64,000 nt of DNA from Phytophthora colocasiae (taxonomy: Eukaryota > Oomycota > Peronosporomycetes > Peronosporales > Peronosporaceae). The notes under the pieces were generated by a model. It worked only from the letters and a program-made list of their open reading frames with translations, ran no database searches and had not been told where the DNA came from. This document shows positions 49,452-61,109 of the stretch, piece after piece; the stretch's first letter is position 1, and every line of letters begins with the position of its first letter. Position numbers and translations under genes: made by a program. The stretch is taken from NCBI GenBank assembly GCA_018806915.1, contig JAGKQI010000104.1, positions 1,798,001 through 1,862,000 of the forward strand. The letters are read 5' to 3'.

Positions 49452-50046
49452 ATGACTTGCGGTAAACTCGACGTGCAATCGTACAACCTCCTTTGGTAAA
49501 CGTATCTTCATCTCCTAATACAGAAGAGAAGCTCATTTCACTTGTTTTCCATGGCTGTGCAGGTTCTTGAGCACAATCTATTTGGTTCGCGTCGTAAGCC
49601 CCAGTGCCAGCCAAACGACTTTCAACCTCGTTGTCCAACGTCCGCGCGTTGCGGGTGGCACTTTGACAATTCCTCTCAATTCGACCGTGCAGATCCTAAG
49701 TGCGGTCCGCAAGGACAGAGAGCAACACGACATCATTCGTCTGCAGTACGGTGCGAAGGCTACGCATCTCGTAATGAGAGCCGCAAGCGCCCACGACCGA
49801 AAACAATGGATCGATACCATCTCAGCAGCGATATCGAAGAGTGAAGAGGTACGGCAACGAAGCTGCACTACTCCCAGAATCGCAACACAATACACAAGCA
49901 GACGGACGAAGAAGTCACGACCAAGCCCAAACCCAACGAGGTTTTCCCATGAACACGATTCATTTCGGCGTGTAGTTCGGCACAATATCCCGTCAGCGAT
50001 GCAGTTCATCATCACAGTTGGTCAGATCATCGCCTCCGTCCGCTAA
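49452..50046 (+). CDS. Small PH-like protein, gene C (intact)
   Basis: Exon 1 is 49452-49495 (MTCGKLDVQSYNLLW) with a good donor (GTAAAC); a 67-nt intron leads to exon 2 at 49563-50046; 175 residues. The PH-like pattern is LVVQRPRVAGGTLTIPLNS, IRLQYGAKATHLVMRA and DRKQWIDTISAAI, followed by a basic Ser/Arg-rich tail. It sits at the right end of the array, where the repeated sequence stops within its intron. It is the only functional C and presumably the source of the decayed C exons in units 1-3. Confidence 0.72.
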
Positions 50047-50262
50047 AACAGCTCTATCAAGCTCAACTGATACTCTAATGACCCTCCACAGTCGATACGA
50101 AAAACTATCTCTACGATGAAATAGTAGAAACCTCAGCATTCTAGCGATCATAAATGCCAATTCTTGAAACTCTTTCCGTTTCCATTCCTCAACTTAGCTG
50201 ACCGCTCTTTTCTCTGCAGCACAGAACAAATCATCAGATTAAAGACCGAAATCCTACGATCA

Positions 50263-51159
50263 ATGCGCTTCCAGACGGTGGTATTCGCTCTCATCGCGCT
50301 GGTTATCGTCCCCGTAGCAGCGTCTATTAGCGGCTATAACGTCCCGTTCTCGCTTCGGTACGTTCCGGGCTTCTTTAAACAAGGGACTCCGTCAATTGAT
50401 GTTCCAGATGCGAACCCTGAACACCTCGGACTGCTGGACAATGTCACGTGGAAGGATGTAGACGTTTACATTAAAGGACGAGCAGCACAAGGTGTAGATG
50501 TCAAGTTATTGCTACTTTTACGCCATGGCGAGGGTATCCATAACGTTGCGGAGGCCAAGTACGGCACTGAAGCTTGGGAGAGATACTACCGAAAATTGGC
50601 AAAGTACACCGACGCGAAGCTGACGGGTTTAGGCATGGAACAAGCGCAGAAAGCAGCAAAGAGAGTCGATGAAGAGCTCAAGAGAGGACTGAAGATTGAC
50701 GAAGTGATAGTGTCTCCTTTGGAACGCACGCTACACACTGCTATGATCGCGTACCGGAAGCACAAGGAGATCCCAAAGCGGTCGATGGAGTGGCCTCGAG
50801 AGACTATCGGCATCTGTACATGCGACCTGCGTGGTACAATTTCATCAAAGGCCGAGCAGTACAAAACGATCGACTTTAGTGAGATTTGGAGTGATGCAGA
50901 TCCGTGGTGGACGCCTGATCGCCGAGAGACTGAAGCCCACATCGATGACAGAGCTCGAATGTTCCTGAACCGCGTCTTTTACAGCCACAAGACGACGAAC
51001 ATTGGAGTAGTAAGTCACAGTGGACTGATCACCGCTGCAATGCGAGTCGTTGGACACCGGAAATACAGTGTCGCGACTGCCGAAACCATCCCGTTCCTCC
51101 TCGAAGACACCAACGTCCACGTTATCCCTTCCATTCTCTCGGGTAAATACGATATGTAG
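50263..51159 (+). CDS. Secreted histidine phosphatase (PGAM-fold), third paralogue
   Basis: 298 residues from the ATG at 50263, chosen because it begins a signal peptide (MRFQTVVFALIALVIVPVAA); the frame upstream opens with TTG. LLRHGEGIHNVAEAKYG (catalytic His), VIVSPLERTLHTA, WWTPDRRETEAHIDDRA and IGVVSHSGLITAA (second His) match the pair at 34611-36475. It is on the opposite strand and beyond the PH-like array, so the array appears to have expanded between phosphatase paralogues. Substrate unknown. Confidence 0.88.
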   Translation: MRFQTVVFALIALVIVPVAASISGYNVPFSLRYVPGFFKQGTPSIDVPDANPEHLGLLDNVTWKDVDVYIKGRAAQGVDVKLLLLLRHGEGIHNVAEAKYGTEAWERYYRKLAKYTDAKLTGLGMEQAQKAAKRVDEELKRGLKIDEVIVSPLERTLHTAMIAYRKHKEIPKRSMEWPRETIGICTCDLRGTISSKAEQYKTIDFSEIWSDADPWWTPDRRETEAHIDDRARMFLNRVFYSHKTTNIGVVSHSGLITAAMRVVGHRKYSVATAETIPFLLEDTNVHVIPSILSGKYDM

Positions 51160-51221
51160 TCAGCATCAAGTATCAGTGTTGCAAGTGGTCAAACTGCTTC
51201 ATCTTCTTGTTCCTTCGTGTA

Positions 51222-51759
51222 TCACTTGCCAATATCCTTCGTCCACTTGCGTACAGTGTTATCCATGGCCCAATCTACCAAACTATCGATAGGGTGAATG
51301 ATTAACGGGATAACCCCCAATCCAATGGCCGTTGGAGCCCATCGGCGCACTACTGGGGAGTTCTTGACTGCTTTTTGCACTGCAAACGAGCTCACTGCCA
51401 CCTATACAGCAACAACAAAGTTAGTTTTTTTTCTACTATTTATTAAAAAAAAAAAAACTTACCACACGGTTGATAGTGAAACCTGGAATGACGACACTTG
51501 CCAAAGTTTGCCAAGCTAAAGTGTCGACAGTTGCAGTGGCGACTAGAACATTGCGCTTCCGACTGGGAACGTCCCCAGCCACAGCTTCATTGTGGGTCTT
51601 GGCAGCCTTGTCGAATGTGTCCCCCAGTACATATCCGAAGGCGACGGCATAGGACGGGACTACTAAACGGGGTGCAATGGGGCGGAACGACTCACCCACT
51701 TCATTCGCATAGCCCAAGTAGCGTAACAGCGAGTCTCGCCAGATATCGCCCTCCTTCAT
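51222..51759 (-). CDS. MTFP1: Mitochondrial fission process 1 homologue
   Basis: Two exons: 51463-51759 and 51222-51401, with a 61-nt GTAAGT...TATAG intron containing an oligo-T tract; 158 residues. Family landmarks are DIWRDSLLRYLGYANEVGES, FRPIAPRLVVPSYAVAFGYV, TFDKAAKTHN, a hydrophobic TLASVVIPGFTINRV that continues across the splice, and the C-terminal HPIDSLVDWAMDNTVRKW. MTFP1/MTP18 is an inner-mitochondrial-membrane protein involved in fission. Start ATG at 51759; the two codons before it are GTG and TTG. It is divergent from the Sfi1-like gene 100 bp away. Confidence 0.9.
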
Positions 51760-51859
51760 CACCAATTATTGTTGCCAATAATGTTGTCCGTTACAACATA
51801 GCCATTTCTAACAGTTCCCGAGTTTTTAGAAATGGCTACATTGTAACTAGTCGGTGATA
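51760..51859. promoter_or_regulatory. Short bidirectional promoter with inverted repeat
   Basis: Only 100 bp separate the two divergent start codons. Within it, GTTACAACATAGCCATTTCT (51790-51809) is matched by an inverted copy at 51828-51847, with 18 of 20 positions pairing and an 18-nt gap. It may be a dyad binding site or a small transposon trace. Confidence 0.6.
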
Positions 51860-54800
51860 ATGGAGAGCTCAACGGAGGAACTGGCGAGGTCCCAACTGGA
51901 GAAATTGTATCGACTTGGGGTTTTAGAGCGGGATAGGAGCGATGAGGAGCTGCAACATAGTGAAAGCAGCAGTGTCAATAGTCGACATGAAGCGTTTTTG
52001 GCTGCTCTTCCTCCACCTTCACTGTTTCCTATGAATTTCTTACAATCTTCGAACTCTACCGGTAGCCGCTCTTCACATAGCAGTAGAAGTGGGGATTTCT
52101 ACAATGGAAGTGGAAGTTCAGTATCATCTCAAAAAGTACGAAGGTCTCATAAGAGAACTAGTTTGGGTTCTTCTCGTTCTTCAGGATCGTCTTATAGTGA
52201 ACAGATACAGACTCAACGTCGTCGTTGTCTTCGTGTTTCGTTTCGCCAGTGGAATGATTTTATCAGATTTAAACGAGAGAAGACTCGGCGACGAGCAGCA
52301 GCAATTATTTTCTTAAAACAAAGATTTTTCACGAAATGGGCAGCGTTTCTAAAGCAGAGGCGATATGAACACGAGCAGAAACATCTTCTTGACTCGTGGA
52401 GAATATCTCGAGCCATTTCCCACTGGATTCATTGGAGACGACGTTGTTGTATTCTTCGAAAACTATTGAATGGAGCTACACAATCTCTCGTGGGGCGGTT
52501 AATTCAGCAGCGCATTTGGAGACGATGGATCCAGTTTACTAAGAGAAGCAAGTACATTCATGGGATATTATCCGAACGGAAAGACAATTTTTATCGTCAA
52601 ATTACGAGATTTGTTTGGATAGAGCTACGAATCCATTCTTTCCGAGCTCGTCAAGAGCGTTTAGCAGTATGCAGATGCTTGAAAGCCATGCGCAACTTTG
52701 CTGAAGTTCAAGAACGGAAACGTTTACAATGTGTGCAATATCAACATAAGGTGAATAGTAGGCGGAAACAGGAATTATTGCAACGTTGGAGAGCTTTTGC
52801 GTATGTATCGAATCGCAACCGAAGACTGGCGAGGCGAGTTCAGCTCAACATCAGAAGAAGGAGGTACTTTTTGTTGTGGTTCGAAGTCTCTCGAAGTGTC
52901 CGTCACGTGGAGCGACTACGCTCTAGAATTGTGTATCGACAGCTCTTTCGTCACTTTTCAGCGTGGAAATTACGAGTAAAAGCTGTTCATTTCGGCGACC
53001 GAGTGAAGAAGTTAGAAAACAAACGAATCCAAGCCGTTTACTTCCGAGCTTTTAAAGACCAACTCCATTTTAGTATCCACTGCAACCACGTAAGGCTGGT
53101 ATTGAGACGTCGACAACTAGCCAAAGCTGTAGCATTTATCCATACATGGACTACTGAGAGAAGACGAAGAAGAAATGCGACTGATCGGATACGAAAGCTG
53201 TGGGAGAATCGTCTTCTTCGCCGTGTTTGGGTAGCTGGATGGATGGGCGTCCATCGTCGGATCCAAGCAGCCAAACATGGTTCCTTGGTTCTCAAAGCAC
53301 GATGTTTTGAAACTTGGAAACGATTTCATGAAGCACGACAGATTCTCCATCTTCAGGAAGCGGATGCTGAATTTATACACTTCAAACTGTGCTGCAGAAT
53401 CGTTTTTAGAGGATGGATAGCTTATCATCAATTGCGTATCGAGCAAAATCAACGGCTGGCTAAGGCTGAGAGGCATTACCGCAGACATTTGCTCCAGAAT
53501 GGGGTACTAGTTCTGCAGGATGCAGTATGTGAAAACGCTCGGAATTCTTTACGAGGCCACCAGCTCAGGCAAAATCTGCGTATTTCTACGAAGAAACTGC
53601 ATTTCCGTGCATGGTATTCTCTAGTTCAAGCAAAGAAGCGGCTATTGGGGCGAGCCCACCATCTACAAGCAAATGTTAAATACCGAAACTCAATCTTCAA
53701 TCCCCGTCGTCGAGTATGGGACCGGTGGGTTTTGTTTCTTTCCAAGCGACGACAGCATGATCACTGCGTTCGACACGTCCAATCGCAGGCAAAGCTTCGG
53801 GTATTACACACTTGGCGTCGGCAAGCAAACGTCAAGTATCGCTTGCGTGTGTTTACAGTTCACAAGCAGAGGAAAACAGTGGAAACTCTCTTTGGATATT
53901 GGAAATCTCGTGTGAATCAGTTGAAAAAAGTGACTGTGATTTGTGAATTAGCAGACACAATCTATGAGCGGAAACTTTTCACTCGAGTTTTGCGAGAATG
54001 GCTATTGCGATCAAAGTATCTTCGTCGTGTGCGTCTCTGTGGCGAATCTATTCATCGTCAATTTGTTTTGAGAACGTTGAAGACACGGTTCATCGGATGG
54101 CAGGCTGAGGTTGAGATCCGTCAGAACTCGTCACGATTAAAGCTCAAACGAGAACGACAGCTACTACAAACGTGTTTTGCTAATTGGCACAATTATTCGT
54201 CCCAACACAGAAAGTTAACGCGGAAACTCGCCCACTTCCAGCAAGTTTTCGGAAAATACCCAGCTTCGTCTCTTGTGGCCCGTAGTTGGAGTTGTTGGAA
54301 GCGAAATTGTAACCAACTCCAACATGTGAAATTGCTGAACAGGAAGCACCGACTTCGACAAGCAAAGGTCTGTTGGGTTCGCTGGGAATTTTTCCACAAA
54401 GCTTGCTGCACTCTTCGAGTTTGGCATCAAGTTGCTCGTACACTATCAACCAGCAACAATAGATTGGGATTGCGATTGAGGGAATTTCGGCGATTACGAC
54501 GATATCGGCTTAAAAGATCTTCGATGGACGAGTGGAAGGCTCTGGTGGTGAAAAAGAGGGCCATCCAGGAGCAGCAGTCGCTTTGGAAGCACCAATTGAA
54601 TCGTGAATTAGAGGAATCGAGGCAGAAATTGGGGCAGGCTACTTTGATGCAGTTGGGAATTTGGTTTCGGAGGTTTTGCATCGCTTACAATGGAGACAAT
54701 ACACTTGCAAGGCAGCATTTTAACTGCCAGTTGCTTTCGAAGGTGATGACATTGTGGTGGAAGGCAACAATTCATTCCAAGCAAGAAAAACTATTGGCAG

Positions 54801-57800
54801 AGGCACAGAAAACAATGGGCAAGCTGTCGTATTATCACCCTCAACAACAAATTTACGCTGCTCAACGTGACAGTCTGAAGAAGGAGAGGAAGAAGATACC
54901 TAAAAGAAGAGGGAGATCAAAAGTTGTTCCGATTGATGCAAACATTCGAGCAGAGTCAATGATGAAGATGCGGCGGATGCTGGATCCAACAGAGTACGCG
55001 AGTTATTCCCGATTTTATCAAGAAGGAAACAGGGAGGTAGTGAGGACAAAACCGATCACTGGAACAGCGAAGGCGCGGCATGGGAAAATTTCTGTTAATC
55101 GGGCCGAAAAAATGCAGCAACAAGAATACGATCCCTGTTACGATGCTGGAGATCGTAGTTACGGTGATCGTGATCATGGACGTGAGGAGAAAGAAAAACC
55201 TTTGAGCTCGACTTGTGGAAATGGTAATTATTTGGATGTCGATAGTCAAACGAATTCTCCACTACAGCATGAACCAAAAGAGCAGCCTTATCAATCTGGT
55301 TTTCTCGAAACCAGTGATAAATCGTTGCCAGTGTACTCATCTATACCAAGAAATGTGTTACCACTATTCGATGACGAGATGAACGAAATACCAACCAAAT
55401 CCACCAGAAAACAACAAAACCAGACTGGATATACCCCCTCCACTCCACGCCATGTTCATTTCGCTCCAGATCCTACCAAACAATCCGCTAGTGCTGACCG
55501 AAACAGTTCATCTGTTCTAAGTGTAATCACGTCTGATTTTAAACGTGGAGAACATCGACAAAGTCCACGAGGGCTTCCCGCTGTCAGTGTCCGACCAGCA
55601 ACCAGCACAACTCCAAGAATACTTAATGTATCGTCGAGCGCAATTCCAACTTCAAATGAGCGATCCAAGTATCGAATGGTTAAATCTCGCAAAACAGCCC
55701 AGAGGAAGTTTATCAAAGTGGTGAACGCTAATTGCGAAGTAAGACCCCTAGCTGACATTTTACAACTTAGTGATACCAACGTTCCAGAGTATAATGAAGA
55801 TCACACTGTTGCCCAGTGGAGAGACAGTAACAATTGGGATGCAACGATACTGAAGGAAGTAGTGGCTTTCTACGTTACTCTTCTATTGAACCAGTTGAGC
55901 AGGAGCGATGGAGTGAAAACCACTCGATTTCGCGTTTGTTTTCGAATGGCTCGAGATTTGGCACTTCTTCAAAACGATTTTTACATTGATGAGCTGCAGA
56001 AAGTTTACGATGCCAAATTCAAAGATAAATCCATTGACCTGGCACATTGTGGACTTGAAACCTTCAAGTATGAAGAGCAACTGAATCTGGAACTGTTCCT
56101 GGAGAAGCTGGTCAAAGCTCACCCTTCGTATCGAAAGTGTATTGACTCTAAGCAACCTCTTGACCCTCTAAATTGGTTAGCACGATCTCACTTACAACCT
56201 CAAGTCCGCCTGCATACAAAAGCAAGAGGCCGTACGGAACAGTCCACTGCATTCTGGATCTGGGAACCGATGCCTGTAGATATGGACGTCGCGCTGGAGA
56301 AATTGCTCCCATCTATCACAAAATACATGCGAGTTCTGGGTCAATTTTTTCTTCGGGAAGCTGTTCGAAGCTCTTCAACTACTGATAAACCGAAGGACTA
56401 TCGAATCAACAGTACCGCGTTTATCAGCCTCATGAAGCAGGTCCGTGTATTCCCCCAACTCTTCCATCGCCGCGAACTTGAAAATGCTGTTCGCCTTTCA
56501 TGTCAATCTGCTCCTGATACAGAGGAGCTCAACTTCCCAGAATTTATTGAGGCTTTAGTCCGTTGCTCTTGTAATCTCCGCTGGGGGGAACTGGACAGGG
56601 GTAAACACTTAGTCGAGAGCAATAACGATACTGTGGTTGTCATCAAGTTTGTGATGTTGATATTTGCGATGGAAGGTCACGGATCTGTGCTGAAGAAACG
56701 GAGCGAAGATGTTGGTGCCATCCTAGAATTTTTGGGACAGCAACAGAAGAGGAATCAGGCAGAGAAACTATTTCGATTTCGTAAAATGCTGGCGGATAAC
56801 AAGAGGAGAGGGAGGAGTCGTCAGTCTCCGTCAGTTTGGAATCAGATTCGGCTACAGTTTTCTCCCAGGAGCTGTCCAACCAGATCTCCTACAAGATCAC
56901 AGGATACGTTTGACGAATTAACTGAGTCCTGGGACGGTGGTTCACCACGTCGAGTCTACACGGAACCTTTTGTGTTTGATGCTAAGACGAATGAACCTTT
57001 TGACCTTGATGAATCTCCTTCATTGGTTGCAGTGAACCAGCAATCACAACCAATTTCTGTGCAATTGGTCGAGAAAGCAGGCTCTAATGGTTGCATTGAC
57101 AAAACCAATCTCAGTCCAACACTATCGAAGGGGTCACTTCCACCAACGTTCGCAGTTGATACCGTTGGCGAAGCCACTGGTACTAGCGATGAAGCGATTC
57201 AACAGGTTTCAGCTGCATCGCTGAACTGTCAAACACCTGCGTTTTGTGAAGAAAATGATGCTTCAGATCACACCAGTGCTGCAAGGACAATAGATGGTGA
57301 AAGCACCATGCTGTCTGAACAACACCTTACGACTGAAGTGCAGTCACCTGGTTTGGTAGATCCCATGGAGAAGGATGACTTTCTTCGCGAAATTATGGAT
57401 AATATTGGGGACGTCGAACTGCTGCTGAGCCAAGCAAGATTTAATGACACCAAGAAAAGTAAGGATCTTGCTATCTTTCTGCGCTTAACCGCAACTCATT
57501 ATCCATTTGCACGCTTCTTAGGCAGACAATTATCGAGGAAGACATTTCCAAGTGACTCTATTCAAAATGCCACTTCGGTTGAGTGCGTTCCGTCGCTAAG
57601 TGAACTGGCAGAAGATAGTCACTGGCAGCCTGTTATCTTCAGTAGTAACACAGATGCAGCCTCCGAGGTCCAAGTTCGTGATCCAATGCTCAATTATCTC
57701 ACAGATATTGAGCGCTTCACAGAGAGCGCAGGTACGATTTTTGTGAAACTCTTTACTCTACTCAGCATTAACTTGTGGCTGTTTCAGATCATTCAAATCT

Positions 57801-57966
57801 CATTGCAATGTCGGGGATCGCTGAGCTCTCGTTTACAGAGGACCCACCAGATTTTCTTTCCCAACCGGAATTGTGGGCTTCGCAAGAAATCCGACCTACA
57901 GAGGAAGTTGTTAGCAATTTAACACAGCTATCAACCCAGGAAAATACACAAACGACAATACAATAA
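51860..57966 (+). CDS. SFI1: Sfi1-repeat centrin-binding protein
   Basis: About 2,000 residues. Start is the ATG at 51860; the preceding codons GTG ATA are in the same frame. Residues from about 120 to 1,000 are a long series of Sfi1-type repeats: basic helical segments with a regularly spaced Trp (RRWIQFTKR, QRWRAFAYV, ETWKRFHEA, GYWKSRVNQL, WRRQANVKYR). Such repeats bind centrin along a helix at the spindle pole or basal body. The later part is Ser/Thr-rich and then more ordered, with a degenerate EF-hand-like pair (INSTAFISLMKQV ... LNFPEFIEALVRC). A proposed 56-nt intron (57732-57787) replaces the poor C-terminus of the unspliced frame with an acidic tail ending at TAA 57964-57966. It may serve the flagellar basal body of zoospores; this is inference. 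Confidence 0.88.
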
Positions 57967-58420
57967 AGTAAACAACTTTTTCGATAATACTTCAAACACA
58001 AACCAAACTGCATGCATATCAAATTGCTTTCAAGAAGAGGTTAGATCTGCGATCAAAGGTCCTGTCAGTCGATAGTCCGCAACATACAGAGAGAGAGATG
58101 CTCCAGCACCTCCGGTTTCGATATCAGGGCACGTTCCAGTAGGAAATCAAATCCATTTTCTTCATTTGGCAAAGAATGGAGTGCAATGTAACAGACTTTC
58201 GCAGGCTCATCACATTTCTGCGTCTAAGTCTGCATCAACAGCAAGAAACAAACTCGACTCTCGTTGAGCATATCCTTTACTGAAACACTGGTTGCAGTTC
58301 TTGTCTATTCTTCGTTAGAGCTTCGACGAGAGGGGTTATCTCGCCCTTCTCCAGATTTCTCGCATCTTCAGTGAGGTTTGAGAGCCATGCAGTGGCCCCG
58401 GTCTTCGCAGGGAAGAGTTT
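57967..58420. other. Downstream of SFI1; no gene seen
   Basis: 3' flank with no coding frame of interest. It ends at the TIR element. Confidence 0.5.
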
Positions 58421-59307
58421 TACACTAACTACAGCATTTAGTGTTAATAACACTATTCATGAGGCCCTGCTCTGAGATTATGCACTGAAATTAGTGTTAA
58501 TAACGCTAATTAAAAACTAACACTATCTGTGGTACAAACAATTAGTGTTAGCGATGGTATAAATAAGGAGGAATTCTTATACAATAGCCTCTAGCCGCTC
58601 TCCAGACAGGGTTTGCGTCTGAGCCTGTGCTAGTGTAAGATCTTTAGACGGTTGTAGTTGTGCTGGGCCAGCATCTTCAACCGGTTTGCCTTGAAAATGA
58701 TCATTCCGTTGTCCATATCCACGATAAAATGCGTCTCTTCCATGTTGTACATTTGATCATTGCTAAATTGGCCACTCCCCTCTTCAATGTACCCATGTGA
58801 AATGCGACCTCCTTTTCAATTTGAAGTTGTTTCTGGGGACTGAGCTGCTTTTTTTCCCGCTTGTCTCCGCTGGACGATGTTAAATCTGTCCTGGAATGTC
58901 TGCACCCATCGAGTATTTAAACGATCGTACAGTGAGACTTCTGAACCGGGCGGAGTAAATGTCTTTGTATACTCAGCATGACGAGAGTTAATGAGCAAAT
59001 GCTGAGCAACACCCACTAACACTGATAGCGACATCTTCAGTCCCGCCTTGCGCAGTCTGTGGAATTCGTCCAGGAGCTCAACATGGAGCAGTAGGCATTG
59101 CAAAGGTTGTGGGTGGCGAAGTGCTGCTCTTGGAGAATGTTAGGAAGTGTTTGAGCTGCATATGCATTGGTCTGAGCTTCTCTGCCGCCATACCTAAAAT
59201 AGTGTTAGTTTTTCTTGCCTTTCAGAGCCCACACAAATTAGTGTTAATAACGCTATATAAAAACTAACACTATTCATCCACTAACACTAAATGCTGTAGT
59301 TAGTGTA
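58421..59307. mobile_element. TIR element, 887 bp, ends TACACTAACTACAG
   Basis: The terminal 26 bp are perfect inverted repeats by eye (left TACACTAACTACAGCATTTA...; right ...TAAATGCTGTAGTTAGTGTA). The outermost TA on each side may be the target duplication, leaving ends that start CACTA. Near each end, further inverted copies of TTAGTGTTAATAACGCTA and TAACACTA occur. A 95-codon minus-strand frame (58816-59103) resembles no family I recognise and may be a transposase or host-gene scrap. Confidence 0.78.
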
Positions 59308-59580
59308 GGTCGTAAGCAGGAAACTCGTACATTATCGTCGCGTGGTTTAATTCATCCACCGACTTACTCTCGTCGACTTCGACATGGAATGCACTACCCT
59401 CGACGCCTACTAGCGAAGTCTAGACTGAGGCGATAAGTGTTTACCATATCTATTAGATTGAAAAAGCATTCAACACATGAACGTAACACCCAGGAAATAC
59501 GATAAAGTAAGTGACTTCATGAACAAACAGAATCAAACCGTGGTGTCAATACTGCGTCGAAGCATGTTGGAAACCACGGT

Positions 59581-60600
59581 CTACAAGTACTGAGAATCTA
59601 CGTCATCGAAGAAGGGGTGGCGAAGAGCCTCTTTGGCACTGATTCTTGACGCCGGGTCGTATTGCAGCATGGACTAGCAGAAATCACCAACAAAACAAAG
59701 TCAGACCCACTGAATTCACCAAAACCCAGCTCAATACAGTACCTCCAGCAGGTTGAGTCCACTCTCGTCTAACAGTGGGAATAGTTCTTGCATGTCTTTC
59801 TTCCTCCACTTAGGGAACGTGGGCGCGTAGTCGCGTAACTTGGTGACACCAGGCCAAGACGCTTCATTCGGCGTTCCAAAAGTCCTACCATTCACAACGT
59901 CAGCTACAGCGCAACAAACCCCTTCCCGTTCGAAAAATACCTACCTGAAGATTCTGTAAAGCTGGTCGATCTCTGAATCTCCAGGAAAGAGCGGCTTCTT
60001 GGCCACCATCTCAGCGAAAATGACCCCCACCGACCAAATGTCAACTGGAGGCGAGTAGATCTCCTGGCCCAGAAGAATTTCCGGTGCTCGATACCAAAGA
60101 GTGACCACCTCGTGCGTGTACTTTTTAATAGGCAGACTGAACGCCCTGGCCAGTCCAAAGTCGGCAATTTTCAGCTCGCCAGTGTTGTTAACCAGTAGAT
60201 TCTGAGGCTTGAGATCTCGATGCATGATGCCACGCGAGTGTGAGAAGGCGAGGCCTTTCAGCAATTGATACAGAAAGCTTTTGGTCTGTGCTGGCTCCAA
60301 TTTGCCCAGTTTGTGCTCCATAAAGCGCTTCAGATCTTTGTCCATGAACTCAAAGACCAGGAAGAGCTTGCCGTCCTCCTGTAGACAGTCCAGTAGTCGC
60401 ACAATATTGGGATGTTCCAATTCACGCAACACTGAGATCTCGCGTAAGGCTGTGCTGGGGATACCGTCGTCCTCCGTCTCGAGACGAATCCGCTTGAGCG
60501 CCACCACCTCCTTCGTCTTCAGGTCCAGAGATTTGTACACGACCCCGTACGTGCCTTCACCGATAGATCCGCCCTTCTCAATGCGCTGGTATCGCTCCAT
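59581..60600 (-). CDS. Cyclin-dependent kinase with PSTALRE helix
   Basis: Three exons: 59945-60600, 59743-59884 and 59581-59673, joined by 60- and 69-nt GT-AG introns; 296 residues, the usual CDK length. Landmarks: [10 protein letters not shown] glycine loop with inhibitory Thr-Tyr; catalytic Lys in VALKRIRLE; cyclin-binding helix PSTALRE (canonical CDK1/2 has PSTAIRE); [10 protein letters not shown] catalytic loop; DFGLARAF; T-loop Thr in [31 protein letters not shown]; and the exon 2-3 part [13 protein letters not shown], then [20 protein letters not shown]. It is a Ser/Thr kinase of the CDK1/2 group, probably controlling the cell cycle. The first exon alone would stop after the DQLYRIFR motif, so splicing is required. 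Confidence 0.93.
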
Positions 60601-61109
60601 GGTCGGAAGTTGATCGAGATTTTAAGTACTCCCGCGCTTTTTTTCCTGTAAACAAATGGTACAATGTACCACTCACTCAATACCGCTGTTCGGACGACAT
60701 TGGAGTAACAGCGCTAGACACTCTTGTGAAACGGAAAATAACGACATGGTTGTAAGGGGCACTGGATCGAGGTTCTTGGCTGCTCAATCTCTGTGATGAG
60801 CTGGGGCAGGGAACTTCGGCTTCGTCGACAGAAGGGTGATGGGCTTCTATAGTAATTGCGTACCGGACCAAAGGCTCCGGGTTTGTAGTTCGAATCTAAG
60901 GGGGGAGGGGATGAATGATTTGCACGATAGAATATTATGGATGATTGGTAGGGCAGTTGAAGGTGGTTTCCACTAAGGAAGTAATTATATGTAAGGTGAA
61001 TGATCGGTTATGTGGAACTGCTTTCTGCCTGAATAGTGAGAGGATGAAAAAGTGTTGCGTGTTGTGGGGCTGAATGCAGTGAAATGCGATAATGATTGAG
61101 TCATGGTGG
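60601..61109. other. Intergenic; no gene seen
   Basis: Promoter side of the CDK gene and 3' flank of the next minus-strand gene. No supported feature. Confidence 0.5.

Larger units (their letters stand above)
36808..49507 (+). repeat. Four-copy tandem array, unit about 3.18 kb
   Basis: Equivalent points recur at 37343, 40544, 43721 and 46897 (spacings 3201, 3177, 3176) and at 38922, 42120, 45297 and 48474 (3198, 3177, 3177). Each unit contains, in order, the end of a decayed C gene, gene A, gene B and the first exon of C. Homology starts near 36808 and ends near 49507, a total of about 12.7 kb. Copies are nearly identical, including non-coding parts, so the expansion is recent or kept uniform by gene conversion. 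Confidence 0.93.
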
